This document shows positions 1 through 9,480 of a DNA stretch of 64,000 nt, piece after piece; positions within the stretch are counted from its first letter, which is position 1; the number at the start of each line of letters is the position of its first letter. Source of the stretch: Succinivibrio dextrinosolvens. GTDB lineage: Bacteria > Pseudomonadota > Gammaproteobacteria > Enterobacterales > Succinivibrionaceae. The notes beneath the pieces are model-generated. The model searched no databases, had not been told where the DNA came from, and was given only the letters and a program-made list of their open reading frames with translations. The stretch lies in the NCBI RefSeq assembly GCF_011065405.1, contig NZ_CP047056.1, positions 2,688,747-2,752,746 on the forward strand, read 5' to 3'. The position numbers and the translations under genes are program-made.

Positions 1-15
1 GTATAGGAGTATTTT

Positions 16-972
16 ATGTCAAAAGGGTTACTGCTTGTAGGAGAGCCAATGGGACTCTTAATTGCAAAGCAGGAAGGCGCTCTGGAAACTGTTAAGGATT
101 ATTCTCTGGCAGTTGCAGGCGCTGAATTTAACGTTGCAACTGGAATTTCAAGACTTAATCACAAGGTTTCCTATTTAACCAAGCTTGGAGATGATCCTTT
201 TGGAAAACTTATTGAATCTACCCTAAGAGGAAATGGAATTGATTCTTCTCTTGTAAGCTATTCAAAAAAAGAGCGTACAGGCTTCATGCTAAAGGGAAAA
301 GTTTCAAAGGGCGATCCCCAGATTTTCTATTTCAGAGCAGGTTCTGCCGCATCAACTCTTTCTGAGAGTGATGTTGAACAGATTGATTTTACAAGATTCT
401 CCCACATCCACCTTACAGGCATTGCACCAGCTCTTTCAGAGACAACCCTAAAAGCTGTCTACAGAATGATTGAACTAGGTCGCAAGGCAGGATTGTTTAT
501 TTCCTTTGATCCTAACTTAAGGCCACAGCTCTGGAAATCACAGGAGCTGATGGTCAAAACCCTGAATAATCTTGCTTCAAAGGCTGATTTGGTAATGCCT
601 GGTGATGGTGAGGGAGACATTTTATGCGGTTCATCTGAACCAGAAAAAATTGCAGCTTTCTACCAGAAACTGGGAGCTTCAAGCGTTATTGTTAAGTGTG
701 GACCTCAGGGCGCTTATTATGCTACACCAGAAAAGACCGGTAAGGTTGCCGGCTTTATCATTGACAAGGTTGTAGATACCGTAGGAGCTGGAGATGGCTT
801 TGCAGCAGGAGTGCTCTCTGCTCTGATGGAAGGGCTTGATTTTGATAAGGCAGTAGAACGTGGCTGTGCCATCGGTGCAATCCAGTGTACCTTCGCAGGA
901 GACAATGAAGGTCTGCCAACCAAAGCTCAGTTAGAGCAGTTCATGGCCTCTCACAAGCGCAGAGATTTCTAG
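16..972 (+). CDS. kdgK: 2-keto-3-deoxygluconate kinase
   Basis: PfkB/ribokinase-family sugar kinase of 318 residues that should phosphorylate 2-keto-3-deoxygluconate (KDG) to KDPG in the cytoplasm. The C-terminal PfkB signature DTVGAGDGFAAG lies near residues 253-264; its GAGD aspartate is the expected catalytic base. The N-terminal GEPMGLL and a FDPNLRP stretch near residue 170 are typical of KDG kinases. An AGGAG ribosome site lies just before the ATG. KDPG aldolase follows 9 bp later and uxaC/uxuA/uxuB lie downstream, which fixes the substrate better than the family alone would. The gene is complete, but its promoter lies outside the window. Confidence 0.92.
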   Translation: MSKGLLLVGEPMGLLIAKQEGALETVKDYSLAVAGAEFNVATGISRLNHKVSYLTKLGDDPFGKLIESTLRGNGIDSSLVSYSKKERTGFMLKGKVSKGDPQIFYFRAGSAASTLSESDVEQIDFTRFSHIHLTGIAPALSETTLKAVYRMIELGRKAGLFISFDPNLRPQLWKSQELMVKTLNNLASKADLVMPGDGEGDILCGSSEPEKIAAFYQKLGASSVIVKCGPQGAYYATPEKTGKVAGFIIDKVVDTVGAGDGFAAGVLSALMEGLDFDKAVERGCAIGAIQCTFAGDNEGLPTKAQLEQFMASHKRRDF

Positions 973-981
973 GAGATAAAG

Positions 982-1623
982 ATGAAATTTAAAGTTTTAA
1001 GCGAGATTGAATCAGTAGGAATTGTGCCTCTGGTTGTTCTTGAGGATGCCAAAAAGGCAGCTCCTTTAGCTCAGGCATTATGTGACGGAGGAATTCCTAT
1101 TGCAGAGGTTACCTTCAGAACAGCAGCAGCTGCTGAGGCAATCAGAATCATGGCCGAGAAATGCCCAAATATGCTGGTTGGCTCAGGTACGGTTCACAAT
1201 GTTGATCAGGCATGGGCAACCCTGGATAACGGCGGCAAGTTTGTAATTACCCCAGGTTTTAATCCAAAGGTTGTGGACTGGTGCTTAAAGCATGAGCTTG
1301 CAATCTGTCCTGGTACCGTAACCCCATCAGATTTGGAGCAGGCTTTAGACTTCGGTTTGGAAGTGGTTAAGTTCTTCCCAGCAGCAGCCTATGGCGGCAC
1401 TAAGACCTTGAAGGCTCTGGCAGGTCCTTATGCTTCAATCAAGTTTGTGCCAACCGGTGGAGTAAATTTAGATAACCTCTCAGAGTATCTGAGCCTCAAG
1501 AACGTCGCCGCAGTAGGCGGAAGCTTTGTACCAGACCCTAAGATGGTCAAGACTGAGGATTATAAAGCTATCACTGCTGCCTGCAGAGATATTCTCAAGA
1601 AGGTTAAGGATATCAGATCCTAA
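982..1623 (+). CDS. eda: KDPG/KHG aldolase
   Basis: Class I aldolase of 213 residues that splits 2-keto-3-deoxy-6-phosphogluconate into pyruvate and glyceraldehyde-3-phosphate, the last step of hexuronate breakdown. The Schiff-base lysine is in VKFFPA near residue 130, the catalytic glutamate is in AEVTFR near residue 41, and the phosphate-binding FVPTGGV stretch is present. Length matches the family. It sits 9 bp behind kdgK, so the two are co-transcribed. Confidence 0.93.
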   Translation: MKFKVLSEIESVGIVPLVVLEDAKKAAPLAQALCDGGIPIAEVTFRTAAAAEAIRIMAEKCPNMLVGSGTVHNVDQAWATLDNGGKFVITPGFNPKVVDWCLKHELAICPGTVTPSDLEQALDFGLEVVKFFPAAAYGGTKTLKALAGPYASIKFVPTGGVNLDNLSEYLSLKNVAAVGGSFVPDPKMVKTEDYKAITAACRDILKKVKDIRS

Positions 1624-1717
1624 GATTTCCGGGTGCAGAATATATTTCGAATCCCTATTCAAGCAACTTTGTTTATTTATATTTAACTAAAAACTACCTA
1701 ATCATAAGGAGATTATT

Positions 1718-2716
1718 ATGAGTATTAAGAAAATTCTTGGAACCGCATTAGCTGTTGCTTCTATTTTAGGCTTTGCAGCATCAGCTGAGGCTAAGACCAC
1801 TGTTCGTATTTCTCACACTCAGATTGAGACTCACCCAGACCATATCGGTTTTGTTGCTTTCAAGAACTTTGTTGAGAGCAAGGCTGGTGACAAGTACGAC
1901 GTTAGAATTTTCCCTAACAGTTCATTAGGTGCTAATGAGAAGGTTCTGGAGCTGGTTAAGATGAATTCTGTTCAGTTCCTGTCAGTATCAACTGCAAACA
2001 TTGAATCATTCAACAAGAAGTATGCAGTATTCTCAGTTCCTTTCCTGTTTACCTCAGAATCAAAATTTGAAAAGTTTATTACTGATCCAGAAGTTCTTGC
2101 TGAGTTAGGCTCAGATGCTGAGAAGGATGGTTTCAGACCATTAGGCGCTTTTACTGCCGGTACCCGTAATTTCTACTCAAAGACCCCAATCAAAACAGTT
2201 GACGATCTGAAGGGCAAGAAGTTCCGTGTTCAGGCTGGTCCTACCAACGTTAAGATGATGGAAGCCTTCGGTGCAGCTGCAACTCCAATGAGCTTCGGTG
2301 AAGTTTATTCAGCTCTTCAGCAGGGTGTTATTGACGGTGCAGAGAACAATGAGCTAGCTCTTACCGATCAGAAGCACGGTGAGGTTTGCAAGTATTTCTC
2401 ATATGATGGTCACCAGATGTGTCCTGATCTGATTGTTGCTTCAGAGAAGTTCCTTTCAAAGTTAAGCGACGAGGATCGTAAGTTATTCGAGGATGCAGCC
2501 AAGGAAGCTCAGAAGGCAGAGTTCGAGGCATGGCACAAGAGAATTGCTGAGGCTAAAGAACAGGCTAAGAAGATGGGCGTAACTTTCATTGATGTTGATG
2601 CTAATGCATTCCGTGAGAAGGTTCTACCTTTACACCAGCAGCTTCTAAATGAAAACCCAGCTATGAAGGCTATGTACGATAAAGCTTCAGCCTTTAACGC
2701 ATCAAACAATAAATAA
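1718..2716 (+). CDS. TRAP transporter substrate-binding protein, DctP family (probable hexuronate)
   Basis: Periplasmic binding protein of 332 residues. Residues 1-25 are a Sec signal peptide ending in SAEA before KTTVRIS. The mature part has the DctP-family features: LGANEKVLELVK, a KGKKFRVQ segment with the conserved arginine that normally binds the substrate carboxylate, and ALQQGVIDGAENN. The start has a strong AAGGAG site. It is followed by small and large TRAP membrane subunits and sits between KDG and glucuronate enzymes, so a hexuronate such as glucuronate is the inferred ligand; the sequence alone does not prove it. Confidence 0.88.
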   Translation: MSIKKILGTALAVASILGFAASAEAKTTVRISHTQIETHPDHIGFVAFKNFVESKAGDKYDVRIFPNSSLGANEKVLELVKMNSVQFLSVSTANIESFNKKYAVFSVPFLFTSESKFEKFITDPEVLAELGSDAEKDGFRPLGAFTAGTRNFYSKTPIKTVDDLKGKKFRVQAGPTNVKMMEAFGAAATPMSFGEVYSALQQGVIDGAENNELALTDQKHGEVCKYFSYDGHQMCPDLIVASEKFLSKLSDEDRKLFEDAAKEAQKAEFEAWHKRIAEAKEQAKKMGVTFIDVDANAFREKVLPLHQQLLNENPAMKAMYDKASAFNASNNK

Positions 2717-2736
2717 TTCATAAAACGGAGCGATAA

Positions 2737-3246
2737 ATGCAAAGCCTAAGACAAATTCTGGACAAGGTACTGATTACCATATGTGTTGTTCTCTTCATTG
2801 AGATGACCATTGTTGGTACTTACCAGATTGTAACCCGTTACTTCTTTAATTCCCCAAGTACAATCTCTGAGGAAATAGTAACCTATAGCTTCACCTGGCT
2901 TTCAATCCTTGGTGCAGCTAGTGTCTTCGGCAAGAGAGGTCATCTTTGCATGACCTTCTTCTCTGCCAAATTTACAGGCAGAAAAAAGGCCTATCTGGAC
3001 ATTTTTTCTGAACTTTGTGTAATGCTTACCGCAGTTTCGCTTCTGATCTATGGTGGTTACATCATGTCTACTGAGAATTTCTCCCAGGAAACCGCTTCTC
3101 TGGGTATCAGTATGGGATTCATGTACGCAGTTCTCCCAATTTCGGGTGTAATTATCTGCCTGTATGGTCTCCTAAATCTATTAGACATATTCAAGGTTTT
3201 ATCCTCTCCTGACGTTGACCGCTACGGTGTCAGTGCAGAGTCATAA
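2737..3246 (+). CDS. TRAP transporter small permease subunit, DctQ family
   Basis: Membrane protein of 169 residues with about four hydrophobic helices (roughly residues 10-30, 48-68, 88-108 and 128-148). It has the TRAP small-subunit pattern, including RYFFNSPSTISEEIVTYSFTW near the first loop. It should form the inner-membrane complex with the large permease that follows and the binding protein 20 bp upstream. Uptake by this family is coupled to a sodium gradient. Confidence 0.88.
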   Translation: MQSLRQILDKVLITICVVLFIEMTIVGTYQIVTRYFFNSPSTISEEIVTYSFTWLSILGAASVFGKRGHLCMTFFSAKFTGRKKAYLDIFSELCVMLTAVSLLIYGGYIMSTENFSQETASLGISMGFMYAVLPISGVIICLYGLLNLLDIFKVLSSPDVDRYGVSAES

Positions 3247-3277
3247 TTTCCTGATTCAACCACGATTCTTATAAACA

Positions 3278-3298
3278 GGGGGGAGAATGTCTCCCCCT
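3278..3298 (+). other. intergenic hairpin between the TRAP small and large subunit genes
   Basis: A GGGGGAGA arm (3279-3286) pairs with TCTCCCCC (3290-3297) over a three-base ATG loop. No U-tract follows, so this is not an ordinary terminator; it may stabilise or process the operon mRNA. The ATG in the loop opens a longer reading frame for the next gene but is a poor start. Confidence 0.6.
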
Positions 3299-3316
3299 CA
3301 TTTAAGGAAGACAGAT

Positions 3317-4663
3317 ATGACTGTTATTGTAAGTATTCTCTTGGCTGTTTGCCTCGTCGGTCTACTGATCCTGGGAACTCCAATCTGTATTGCAATTGCT
3401 ATTTCGTCAGTTGTTGCAGGTGGTGTAGCTCTGGACTTTGACATGATGCTGCAGACAGGCGCACAGCGTACCTTCACCGGTATCTCTGTATTTACTCTGA
3501 TTGCTATTCCATTCTTTATTCTGGCTGGCGATATCATGAATCAGGGCGGTATTGCTCTACGTCTGATGAACTTCGCCCGTCTTCTGGTAGGCAGATTACC
3601 AGGCTGTTATGCTCATACCAATGCTATGGCTAACATGATGTTCGGTGCAATTTCCGGTTCTGGTGTTGCAGCAGCTTCTGCCATGGGTTCAATTGTTGGC
3701 CCTATTGCTGAGAAGGAAGGTTATGAGCGTGATTATATGGCAACCGTAAATATTGCCACAGCTCCTACTGGACTTTTAATTCCACCTAGCAATGTTTTAA
3801 TTACCTACGCACTGGTATCAGGCGGTACCTCTGTTGCAGCTTTATTTATCGCAGGTTATATTCCAGGTATCCTCTGGGGCTTAGTCTGCATGCTTTTAGC
3901 TGGTTTCCTTGCTCACAGCAGAGGTTACAAGAAAGATTCTCAGAAGATTACACTTCCTATAGCAATGAAGATTACTTTTGATGCGCTTCCTTCACTGTTT
4001 CTCATTGTGCTGGTTATCGGCGGTATCGTTGCTGGTGCTTTCACCGCAACTGAAGGCGCTATTGTTGCAGTAGTTTATTCTCTGATTCTGTCTTTTTGCT
4101 ACCGTACCATTGATCTTAAGAAACTGCTTAAAATCTATGCAAATTCAGTACAGATGACAGGAATCATTATTCTCTTGATAGGCGTATCCTCAATCATGTC
4201 ATGGGTTATTTCATTTGTTAATATCCCAGATGCTGTAGGTGAGCTACTAAGAGGAGTTTCAGAAAGCAAGATTGTGATTATGCTCATCATCAATATTGTT
4301 TTACTGTTTGTAGGTACTTTCCTAGACACCACTCCTGCAGTTTTGATCTTTACTCCAATCTTCCTGCCAATTGCAATTTCATGCGGACTTTCACCTGTTG
4401 AATTCGGTATTATCATTACATTCAACCTTTGCATTGGTCTGATAACTCCTCCTGTAGGTAACATTCTGTTCGTTGGTGTTAAGGTTGGAAAGACCACCAT
4501 TGAGAGAGTAATTAAGCCTTTATTACCATATTATGCACTGATTTTCATTGTGCTGATGATGATCACGTACCTTCCATTCCTATCCAGCTATCTTGCATAT
4601 CTGGCTGGTTACCCAGAGGCTTTAGGTCCTGTTTCGAAAGACATGCTCGGACTGGCGCCGTAA
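3317..4663 (+). CDS. TRAP transporter large permease subunit, DctM family
   Basis: Polytopic inner-membrane protein of 448 residues, about 12 helices, the conducting subunit of the TRAP system. Family stretches include GIALRLMNFARLLVGRLPG, SGSGVAAASAMGSIVGP near residues 108-124, and the second-half motif FLDTTPAVLIFTPIFLPIA. I chose the ATG at 3317, preceded by AAGGAAG at good spacing, over an upstream in-frame ATG at 3287 that sits in a hairpin loop with no ribosome site. It completes the binding protein/small/large subunit set in this operon. Confidence 0.9.
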   Translation: MTVIVSILLAVCLVGLLILGTPICIAIAISSVVAGGVALDFDMMLQTGAQRTFTGISVFTLIAIPFFILAGDIMNQGGIALRLMNFARLLVGRLPGCYAHTNAMANMMFGAISGSGVAAASAMGSIVGPIAEKEGYERDYMATVNIATAPTGLLIPPSNVLITYALVSGGTSVAALFIAGYIPGILWGLVCMLLAGFLAHSRGYKKDSQKITLPIAMKITFDALPSLFLIVLVIGGIVAGAFTATEGAIVAVVYSLILSFCYRTIDLKKLLKIYANSVQMTGIIILLIGVSSIMSWVISFVNIPDAVGELLRGVSESKIVIMLIINIVLLFVGTFLDTTPAVLIFTPIFLPIAISCGLSPVEFGIIITFNLCIGLITPPVGNILFVGVKVGKTTIERVIKPLLPYYALIFIVLMMITYLPFLSSYLAYLAGYPEALGPVSKDMLGLAP

Positions 4664-4680
4664 CTTTCTGATTTCTTAAA

Positions 4681-4706
4681 AAGATCCGCATTTAAATGCG
4701 GATCTT
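4681..4706. other. 26-bp perfect palindrome between the TRAP permease and uxaC
   Basis: The arm AAGATCCGCATTT is followed directly by its exact complement. It can form a strong RNA hairpin or bind a dimeric regulator. No run of T follows on either strand, so a terminator role is unlikely; an mRNA-stability element or an operator for uxaC-uxuB are the alternatives. Confidence 0.6.
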
Positions 4707-4745
4707 AAAACTGTTTAATTCATATTTAATTAGTGAGATTTAAAA

Positions 4746-6155
4746 ATGAAAAAGTTTTTAGATAAGGATTTTATGCTCGAAAATGACACTGCCTGCAGAC
4801 TTTATCATGAACATGCTGCAAAAATGCCTATCATTGATTATCACTGCCATATCAACCCACAGCAGATTGCTGAGAACTATAAGTTCAGAAACATTACGGA
4901 TGCATGGCTGTCAGGTGATCACTACAAATGGCGTGTAATGAGATCAAATGGTTATCCTGAGAGTCAGATTACCGGCTCTGAGAGCTCAGACTATGAGAAG
5001 TTTGAGGCTTTCGCAAAATCTCTACCTTTAGCTTTTGCAAATCCTATGTATCACTGGACTCATTTGGAGCTTCAAAGATACTTTGATATTTCTACACCTC
5101 TTAACGAACGTTCTTGCAAGGAAATCTGGGAGAAGTGCAACGAGAAACTTGCTTCTGATGATTTCAGGGTTCGTGATATTATCCGTAAGTCAAATGTAAA
5201 GCTTATTTGTACAACTGACGATCCTGGTGATTCTCTTGAATGGCACAAGAAGATAGCTGCTGACAGTTCTGCTCCTTGCAAGGTTCTGCCAGCATGGCGT
5301 CCTGATAAGGCCATGAAGATTGAAAAGCCTGAGTTTGCAGCATATGTAGAACATATTTCCAAGCTTACTGGAAAGAAGATTGACTCTTGCAAGGATTTCT
5401 TTGAAGCCATCGATGAGAGAATGAAGTTCTTCAATGATATGGGCTGTCGTGCTGCAGATCACGGTATTGATTACGCATACTGCAAAGTTGTATCTGACAG
5501 TGAACTTGAAAGAATCTATGAGAAAGGTCTTGCTAACGAAGCTTTAACTTCAGCGGAGATTGAAGCCTATAAGTCAATGATTCTTTTACATTTGGCTGAA
5601 GGCTATACCAAGTATGGCTGGGTAATGCAGATTCACTATGGCGCAATTCGTGACCCAAATACAAAGATGTTCAAGCTTCTAGGGGCAGACACTGGCTTTG
5701 ACTACATGGGCAATCGTCCATGTGCCGAGGCAATCGGTGTTTTAATGAACGAGCTTACCCAGAGAAACGCTCTTCCAAAGACTATCTGGTACTCATTAAA
5801 TCCAGCTGACAACGGTCCTATTGCAACTGCAATCGGAGCCTTCCAAGGCCCAGAGGCAAAGGGAAAAATTCAGCAGGGTGCTGCATGGTGGTTCAATGAT
5901 TCATACCAGGGAATGGTTGATCAGATGACTTCTTTTGCAAATCTGTCCGTATTCGGTAACTTCATCGGTATGCTGACCGACTCACGTTCATTCCTTTCAT
6001 ACACCAGACATGAGTATTTCCGCCGCATTATGTGCAACTTTATCGGCACTTATGTTGAGAAGGGCATGTATCCAGAGGATATGGCTTTCCTAGGTCAGAT
6101 GGTTGAGGATATTTCTTTCAACAATACCAACCGTTATTTCGGTTTTAACGTCTGA
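4746..6155 (+). CDS. uxaC: glucuronate (uronate) isomerase
   Basis: Cytoplasmic isomerase of 469 residues converting D-glucuronate to D-fructuronate (and galacturonate to tagaturonate). The N-terminal metal motif IDYHCHINPQ near residues 31-40 is the family's hallmark, and the C-terminal stretch GMLTDSRSFLSYTRHEYFRR is characteristic of UxaC. Length equals the usual 465-475. With UxuA and UxuB downstream and no UxaA/UxaB in the window, the glucuronate branch is the supported pathway. Confidence 0.95.
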   Translation: MKKFLDKDFMLENDTACRLYHEHAAKMPIIDYHCHINPQQIAENYKFRNITDAWLSGDHYKWRVMRSNGYPESQITGSESSDYEKFEAFAKSLPLAFANPMYHWTHLELQRYFDISTPLNERSCKEIWEKCNEKLASDDFRVRDIIRKSNVKLICTTDDPGDSLEWHKKIAADSSAPCKVLPAWRPDKAMKIEKPEFAAYVEHISKLTGKKIDSCKDFFEAIDERMKFFNDMGCRAADHGIDYAYCKVVSDSELERIYEKGLANEALTSAEIEAYKSMILLHLAEGYTKYGWVMQIHYGAIRDPNTKMFKLLGADTGFDYMGNRPCAEAIGVLMNELTQRNALPKTIWYSLNPADNGPIATAIGAFQGPEAKGKIQQGAAWWFNDSYQGMVDQMTSFANLSVFGNFIGMLTDSRSFLSYTRHEYFRRIMCNFIGTYVEKGMYPEDMAFLGQMVEDISFNNTNRYFGFNV

Positions 6156-6177
6156 TTCTAAATCAGAGATATAACAA

Positions 6178-6210
6178 GCCATTCCTCCTTGAATAAGTGG
6201 GAGGAATGGC
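6178..6210 (+). other. intergenic hairpin between uxaC and uxuA
   Basis: GCCATTCCTCC (6178-6188) pairs with GGAGGAATGGC (6200-6210). There is no U-tract. The left arm is followed 50 bp later by the uxuA ribosome site, so it looks like a spacer hairpin for mRNA processing or stability within the operon. Confidence 0.55.
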
Positions 6211-6258
6211 AATAGAACAGCATTAGATTTAACGAATAGTTATTGGAGTCTGTCATTT

Positions 6259-7383
6259 ATGATGCATATGTCCTTTCGCTGGTATGGTCCAGAGCAGGAT
6301 CCTATTACTTTAGATAAGATCCGTCAGATTGGTGGTATGGAAGGCGTTATCACCGCACTTCATGAAATTCCTGCAGGTGAGGTTTGGCCTGAGGAAAAGG
6401 TTTTAGAGCGTAAACATTTTGTTGAGAAGGCAGGCTTAAAGCTGATGGGCATTGAGAGTATCAATGTTCATGAGGATATTAAATATGGTGCTAACACCCG
6501 TGACAAATATATTGAGAACTATATCAAATCACTTGAGGCTGTTGGTAAATGCGGTATACATCTTGTCTGTTATAACTTTATGCCTGTTTTTGACTGGACT
6601 AGAACTGATCTGGCTCAGCCTCTGGAAGATGGTTCAACAGCTTTGGGTTATAACGGTAAAATATGTGAAGGATTAAGCGCCGAAGAGATGTTTGATTACA
6701 TCATCAAGAATTCAAATGGCTTTGAGATGCCTGGCTGGGAGCTTAACCGCAGAAGTGAAATTACCGCTGAAATCAAGAAATTCGCTGGTATGACCGCGGA
6801 TGATCTTCGTGCAAACTTCAAGTATTTCTTAGATGCCATTATGCCAACCTGCGAGAAATACAATATTAAGATGGGAGTTCACCCAGACGATCCTGCATAT
6901 GATTTATTCGGTCTGCCTCGTATCTGCAAGTGCGAAGAGGATTTGGTAAAGATTGCAAGAATGAACAGCTCACCATACAATGGATTTACTTTATGTACAG
7001 GTTCATTAGGAAGCAATCCTGCCAACGATATTCCTAAGATTATCCGTAACAAGGAAATCAGCTCAAGAATTCACTTTGCTCATGTTCGTAATGTAAAGCA
7101 TACCGGTGATCACCAGTTCCACGAGAGTTCACATGTTTCACGTGAAGGATCTCTTGATATGTATGAGATTATGAAAGCTCTGGTTGAAGTCGGCTTCAAC
7201 GGTGTTGTCCGTCCTGATCATGGTCGTGAGATTTGGGGCGAGAAAGCACGTCCTGGCTATGGCCTTTATGACAGAGCTTTGGGGGCAACATATCTACAGG
7301 GGCTAGAAGAGGCAATCCGCAAGGATAAGGGCATGAATTACCCTGACAACATCTATTCAACAGAACAGTCTCTAATCTGGTAA
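6259..7383 (+). CDS. uxuA: mannonate dehydratase
   Basis: Cytoplasmic TIM-barrel enzyme of about 374 residues that dehydrates D-mannonate to 2-keto-3-deoxygluconate. The N-terminal FRWYGPEQDPI matches the family start, and MGVHPDDPAYDLFGLPRI, LCTGSLG, HFAHVRNVK and RPDHGRE carry the metal-binding His/Cys/Asp residues of UxuA. GGAG lies 10 bases before the first of three close ATGs (6259, 6262, 6268), so the exact start is slightly uncertain. The product feeds KdgK upstream. Confidence 0.95.
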   Translation: MMHMSFRWYGPEQDPITLDKIRQIGGMEGVITALHEIPAGEVWPEEKVLERKHFVEKAGLKLMGIESINVHEDIKYGANTRDKYIENYIKSLEAVGKCGIHLVCYNFMPVFDWTRTDLAQPLEDGSTALGYNGKICEGLSAEEMFDYIIKNSNGFEMPGWELNRRSEITAEIKKFAGMTADDLRANFKYFLDAIMPTCEKYNIKMGVHPDDPAYDLFGLPRICKCEEDLVKIARMNSSPYNGFTLCTGSLGSNPANDIPKIIRNKEISSRIHFAHVRNVKHTGDHQFHESSHVSREGSLDMYEIMKALVEVGFNGVVRPDHGREIWGEKARPGYGLYDRALGATYLQGLEEAIRKDKGMNYPDNIYSTEQSLIW

Positions 7384-7400
7384 TAACAATATGTATGAGC

Positions 7401-7426
7401 TGCTGCTCTGTCTAAAAAGAGCAGCA
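7401..7426 (+). other. intergenic hairpin between uxuA and uxuB
   Basis: TGCTGCTCT (7401-7409) pairs with AGAGCAGCA (7418-7426), with no U-tract after it. It is another of the stem-loops lying in the gaps of this operon. Confidence 0.55.
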
Positions 7427-7456
7427 TTGTCTTGCTGATAAGGATTACTTTTAAAC

Positions 7457-9070
7457 ATGAAAGTTACAGAAAAAGGTATTGAACAGGATAAGAGTGCGTT
7501 TGAGAAAGCTTCAATTGCACTTCCTTTATATTCTGTGTCAGAGGTTCGTCGTAAAACTTTTGAGCATCCTGTGTGGGTTCACATGGGTGCAGGTAATATT
7601 TACCACGCTTTCATTGCCTCGGTGCAGCAGGAGCTTTTGAACAGAAATTTATCTGACAGAGGTATCGTAACTTTATCTATAAGAAGCGGTGAGACCCGTG
7701 AAAAAATTGAAAAACCTCATGATAATCTTGTTCTTGGGGTAACACTGCTTCCTGATTCATCTACTAAAATGCAGGTTATTGCTTCAACTGTCTGTGATCT
7801 TCTTTTAAACGGTGAAGATAAGGCTGACGAATCCCTTGCTAAAGCGATGTTTTGTGATAAGTCACTGCAGCTGATGTCCTTTACCATTACAGAAAAGGGG
7901 TATTCGCTTAAGGGCATAGACGGCTCATTCAATTCTGTAGTTCTTGAGGATTTTAAAAACGGACCTGAGCACGCCAAGCATGGCATGTCTATCACCTGTG
8001 CTCTTCTGTATGCCCGCTATCTTGCAGGTAAATATCCTATTTCTCTAGTATCTATGGATAACTGCTCTAACAACGGAACAATTCTGCAGCGTTCTGTGGT
8101 AACTGTTGCAGAGAAATGGGTAGAGAATGGCTTCTGTGAGAAAGGCTTTTTAGATTATCTCAGTGATGAAAATACTGTAGCTTTCCCTTGTTCCATGATT
8201 GATAAGATCACTCCAAGACCAGATCCTGATATTGAAAAAATGTTAAAGGATTTAGGAGTTGAGGATATGGAGAGCATTAAAACTTCCAAGGGAACCTATA
8301 TTGCTCCATTTGTAAATGCAGAGAAGCCTCAGTATCTGGTAATTGAAGATCGTTTTCCTAATGGTAGACCTCCTTTAGAGAAAGCAGGAGTTCTCTTTAC
8401 AACCAAAAAAGGTGTTGAACAGTGTGAACGTATGAAGGTTACCACCTGTCTTAATCCTCTGCATACAGCTTTGGCCGTGTATGGCTGTGTACTTGGCTAT
8501 AAAAAGATTGCAGATGAAATGGATGACAAGGAGCTTGTAGCTTTAGTCAAAAAACTAGGCTATGACGAGGGACTTAAGGTTGTTGAAGATCCTAAGATTC
8601 TAAATCCTGAAACTTTCCTCTCTGAGGTAATAGAGCAGCGTCTAGTAAACCGAGCTCTTCCTGATACACCACAGCGTATTGCAACAGATACTTCGCAGAA
8701 AGTTCCTGTTCGTTTTGGTGAAACTTTAAAGAGTTACATTCGTCTTGGCCTTGATACCTCAAAACTGATTGCTCTTCCTTTAGCAATCGCAGGATGGCTG
8801 CGTTATCTTTTAGGTGTTGATGATAACGGTAAAGAGTTTGTGTTATCAGATGATCCACAGCTTGAGACCTTAAGGAAATATCTTGAAGGTGTAACTTTAG
8901 GTTCAGATGCTGACATCAGCGTAAAAGTTCGACCAATTCTTTCTAATAAAGTTATTTTCGGAGTTGATCTGTATGAGGCTGGAGTAGGGGAGAAGATAGA
9001 GAAGCTCTTCCGTGAAGAAATTTCCTCTGTTGGAGCAGTTCGCAATACTTTAAAGAAATACCTTGGCTAA
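7457..9070 (+). CDS. uxuB: fructuronate reductase (mannitol dehydrogenase family)
   Basis: NAD(H)-dependent polyol dehydrogenase of 537 residues that should reduce D-fructuronate to D-mannonate. The N-terminal VHMGAGNIYHAF (residues ~41-52) is the nucleotide-binding segment, and KVTTCLNPLH carries the family's K-x5-N-x2-H catalytic motif. It is about 50 residues longer than E. coli UxuB (486), so a related polyol dehydrogenase cannot be excluded by length, but the position after uxaC-uxuA makes UxuB by far the best call. It ends the operon. Confidence 0.9.
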   Translation: MKVTEKGIEQDKSAFEKASIALPLYSVSEVRRKTFEHPVWVHMGAGNIYHAFIASVQQELLNRNLSDRGIVTLSIRSGETREKIEKPHDNLVLGVTLLPDSSTKMQVIASTVCDLLLNGEDKADESLAKAMFCDKSLQLMSFTITEKGYSLKGIDGSFNSVVLEDFKNGPEHAKHGMSITCALLYARYLAGKYPISLVSMDNCSNNGTILQRSVVTVAEKWVENGFCEKGFLDYLSDENTVAFPCSMIDKITPRPDPDIEKMLKDLGVEDMESIKTSKGTYIAPFVNAEKPQYLVIEDRFPNGRPPLEKAGVLFTTKKGVEQCERMKVTTCLNPLHTALAVYGCVLGYKKIADEMDDKELVALVKKLGYDEGLKVVEDPKILNPETFLSEVIEQRLVNRALPDTPQRIATDTSQKVPVRFGETLKSYIRLGLDTSKLIALPLAIAGWLRYLLGVDDNGKEFVLSDDPQLETLRKYLEGVTLGSDADISVKVRPILSNKVIFGVDLYEAGVGEKIEKLFREEISSVGAVRNTLKKYLG

Positions 9071-9110
9071 TAATTCTTTATAAAGATCCTTATGTTATCC
9101 TAACATGGTT

Positions 9111-9153
9111 ACTCTCTCTTCCTTTAATATAGAGGGGAAGAGAGATTTTTTTT
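9111..9153 (+). terminator. Rho-independent terminator after uxuB
   Basis: CTCTCTTCC pairs with GGAAGAGAG, followed by ATTTTTTTT. This is the first hairpin with a true U-tract in the hexuronate operon and marks its end. The rest of the gap to 9480 is AT-rich and shows nothing else I can name. Confidence 0.85.
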
Positions 9154-9480
9154 CGTGAAGCCTATCTTTTTCTTCTCGGCCATTTCTTAAATAGCATGAT
9201 TAGAGCCCATCTAATTTTAACCAGAGTTAATTCTTCCAAAATCAGAGAATGGCAGTCACAGTTTTGTAAGCGTTTTCATTACGAGCTTGTAGTTTTAGTC
9301 TTTTCCTTTGATTAATCATTATTTTTTTTAGAACTTATTCAAAAAACTAGCTTTTTTATCAGTTTTTTTTATGTTTTTTGAGAAACAGCAGGGTATTTAT
9401 TAGAAAAAATTAGGATCATAATCAAAAAAAAGGACATCAGAAAAAACAACAGTCCCAAAAAATTAAACAAGGAGTGAGTG

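Noticed and set aside
3287-3316. Upstream ATG extending the TRAP large-permease gene by ten residues
   Set aside because: The ATG is in the loop of a strong hairpin with no ribosome site, while ATG 3317 has AAGGAAG at good spacing and gives the usual hydrophobic start.
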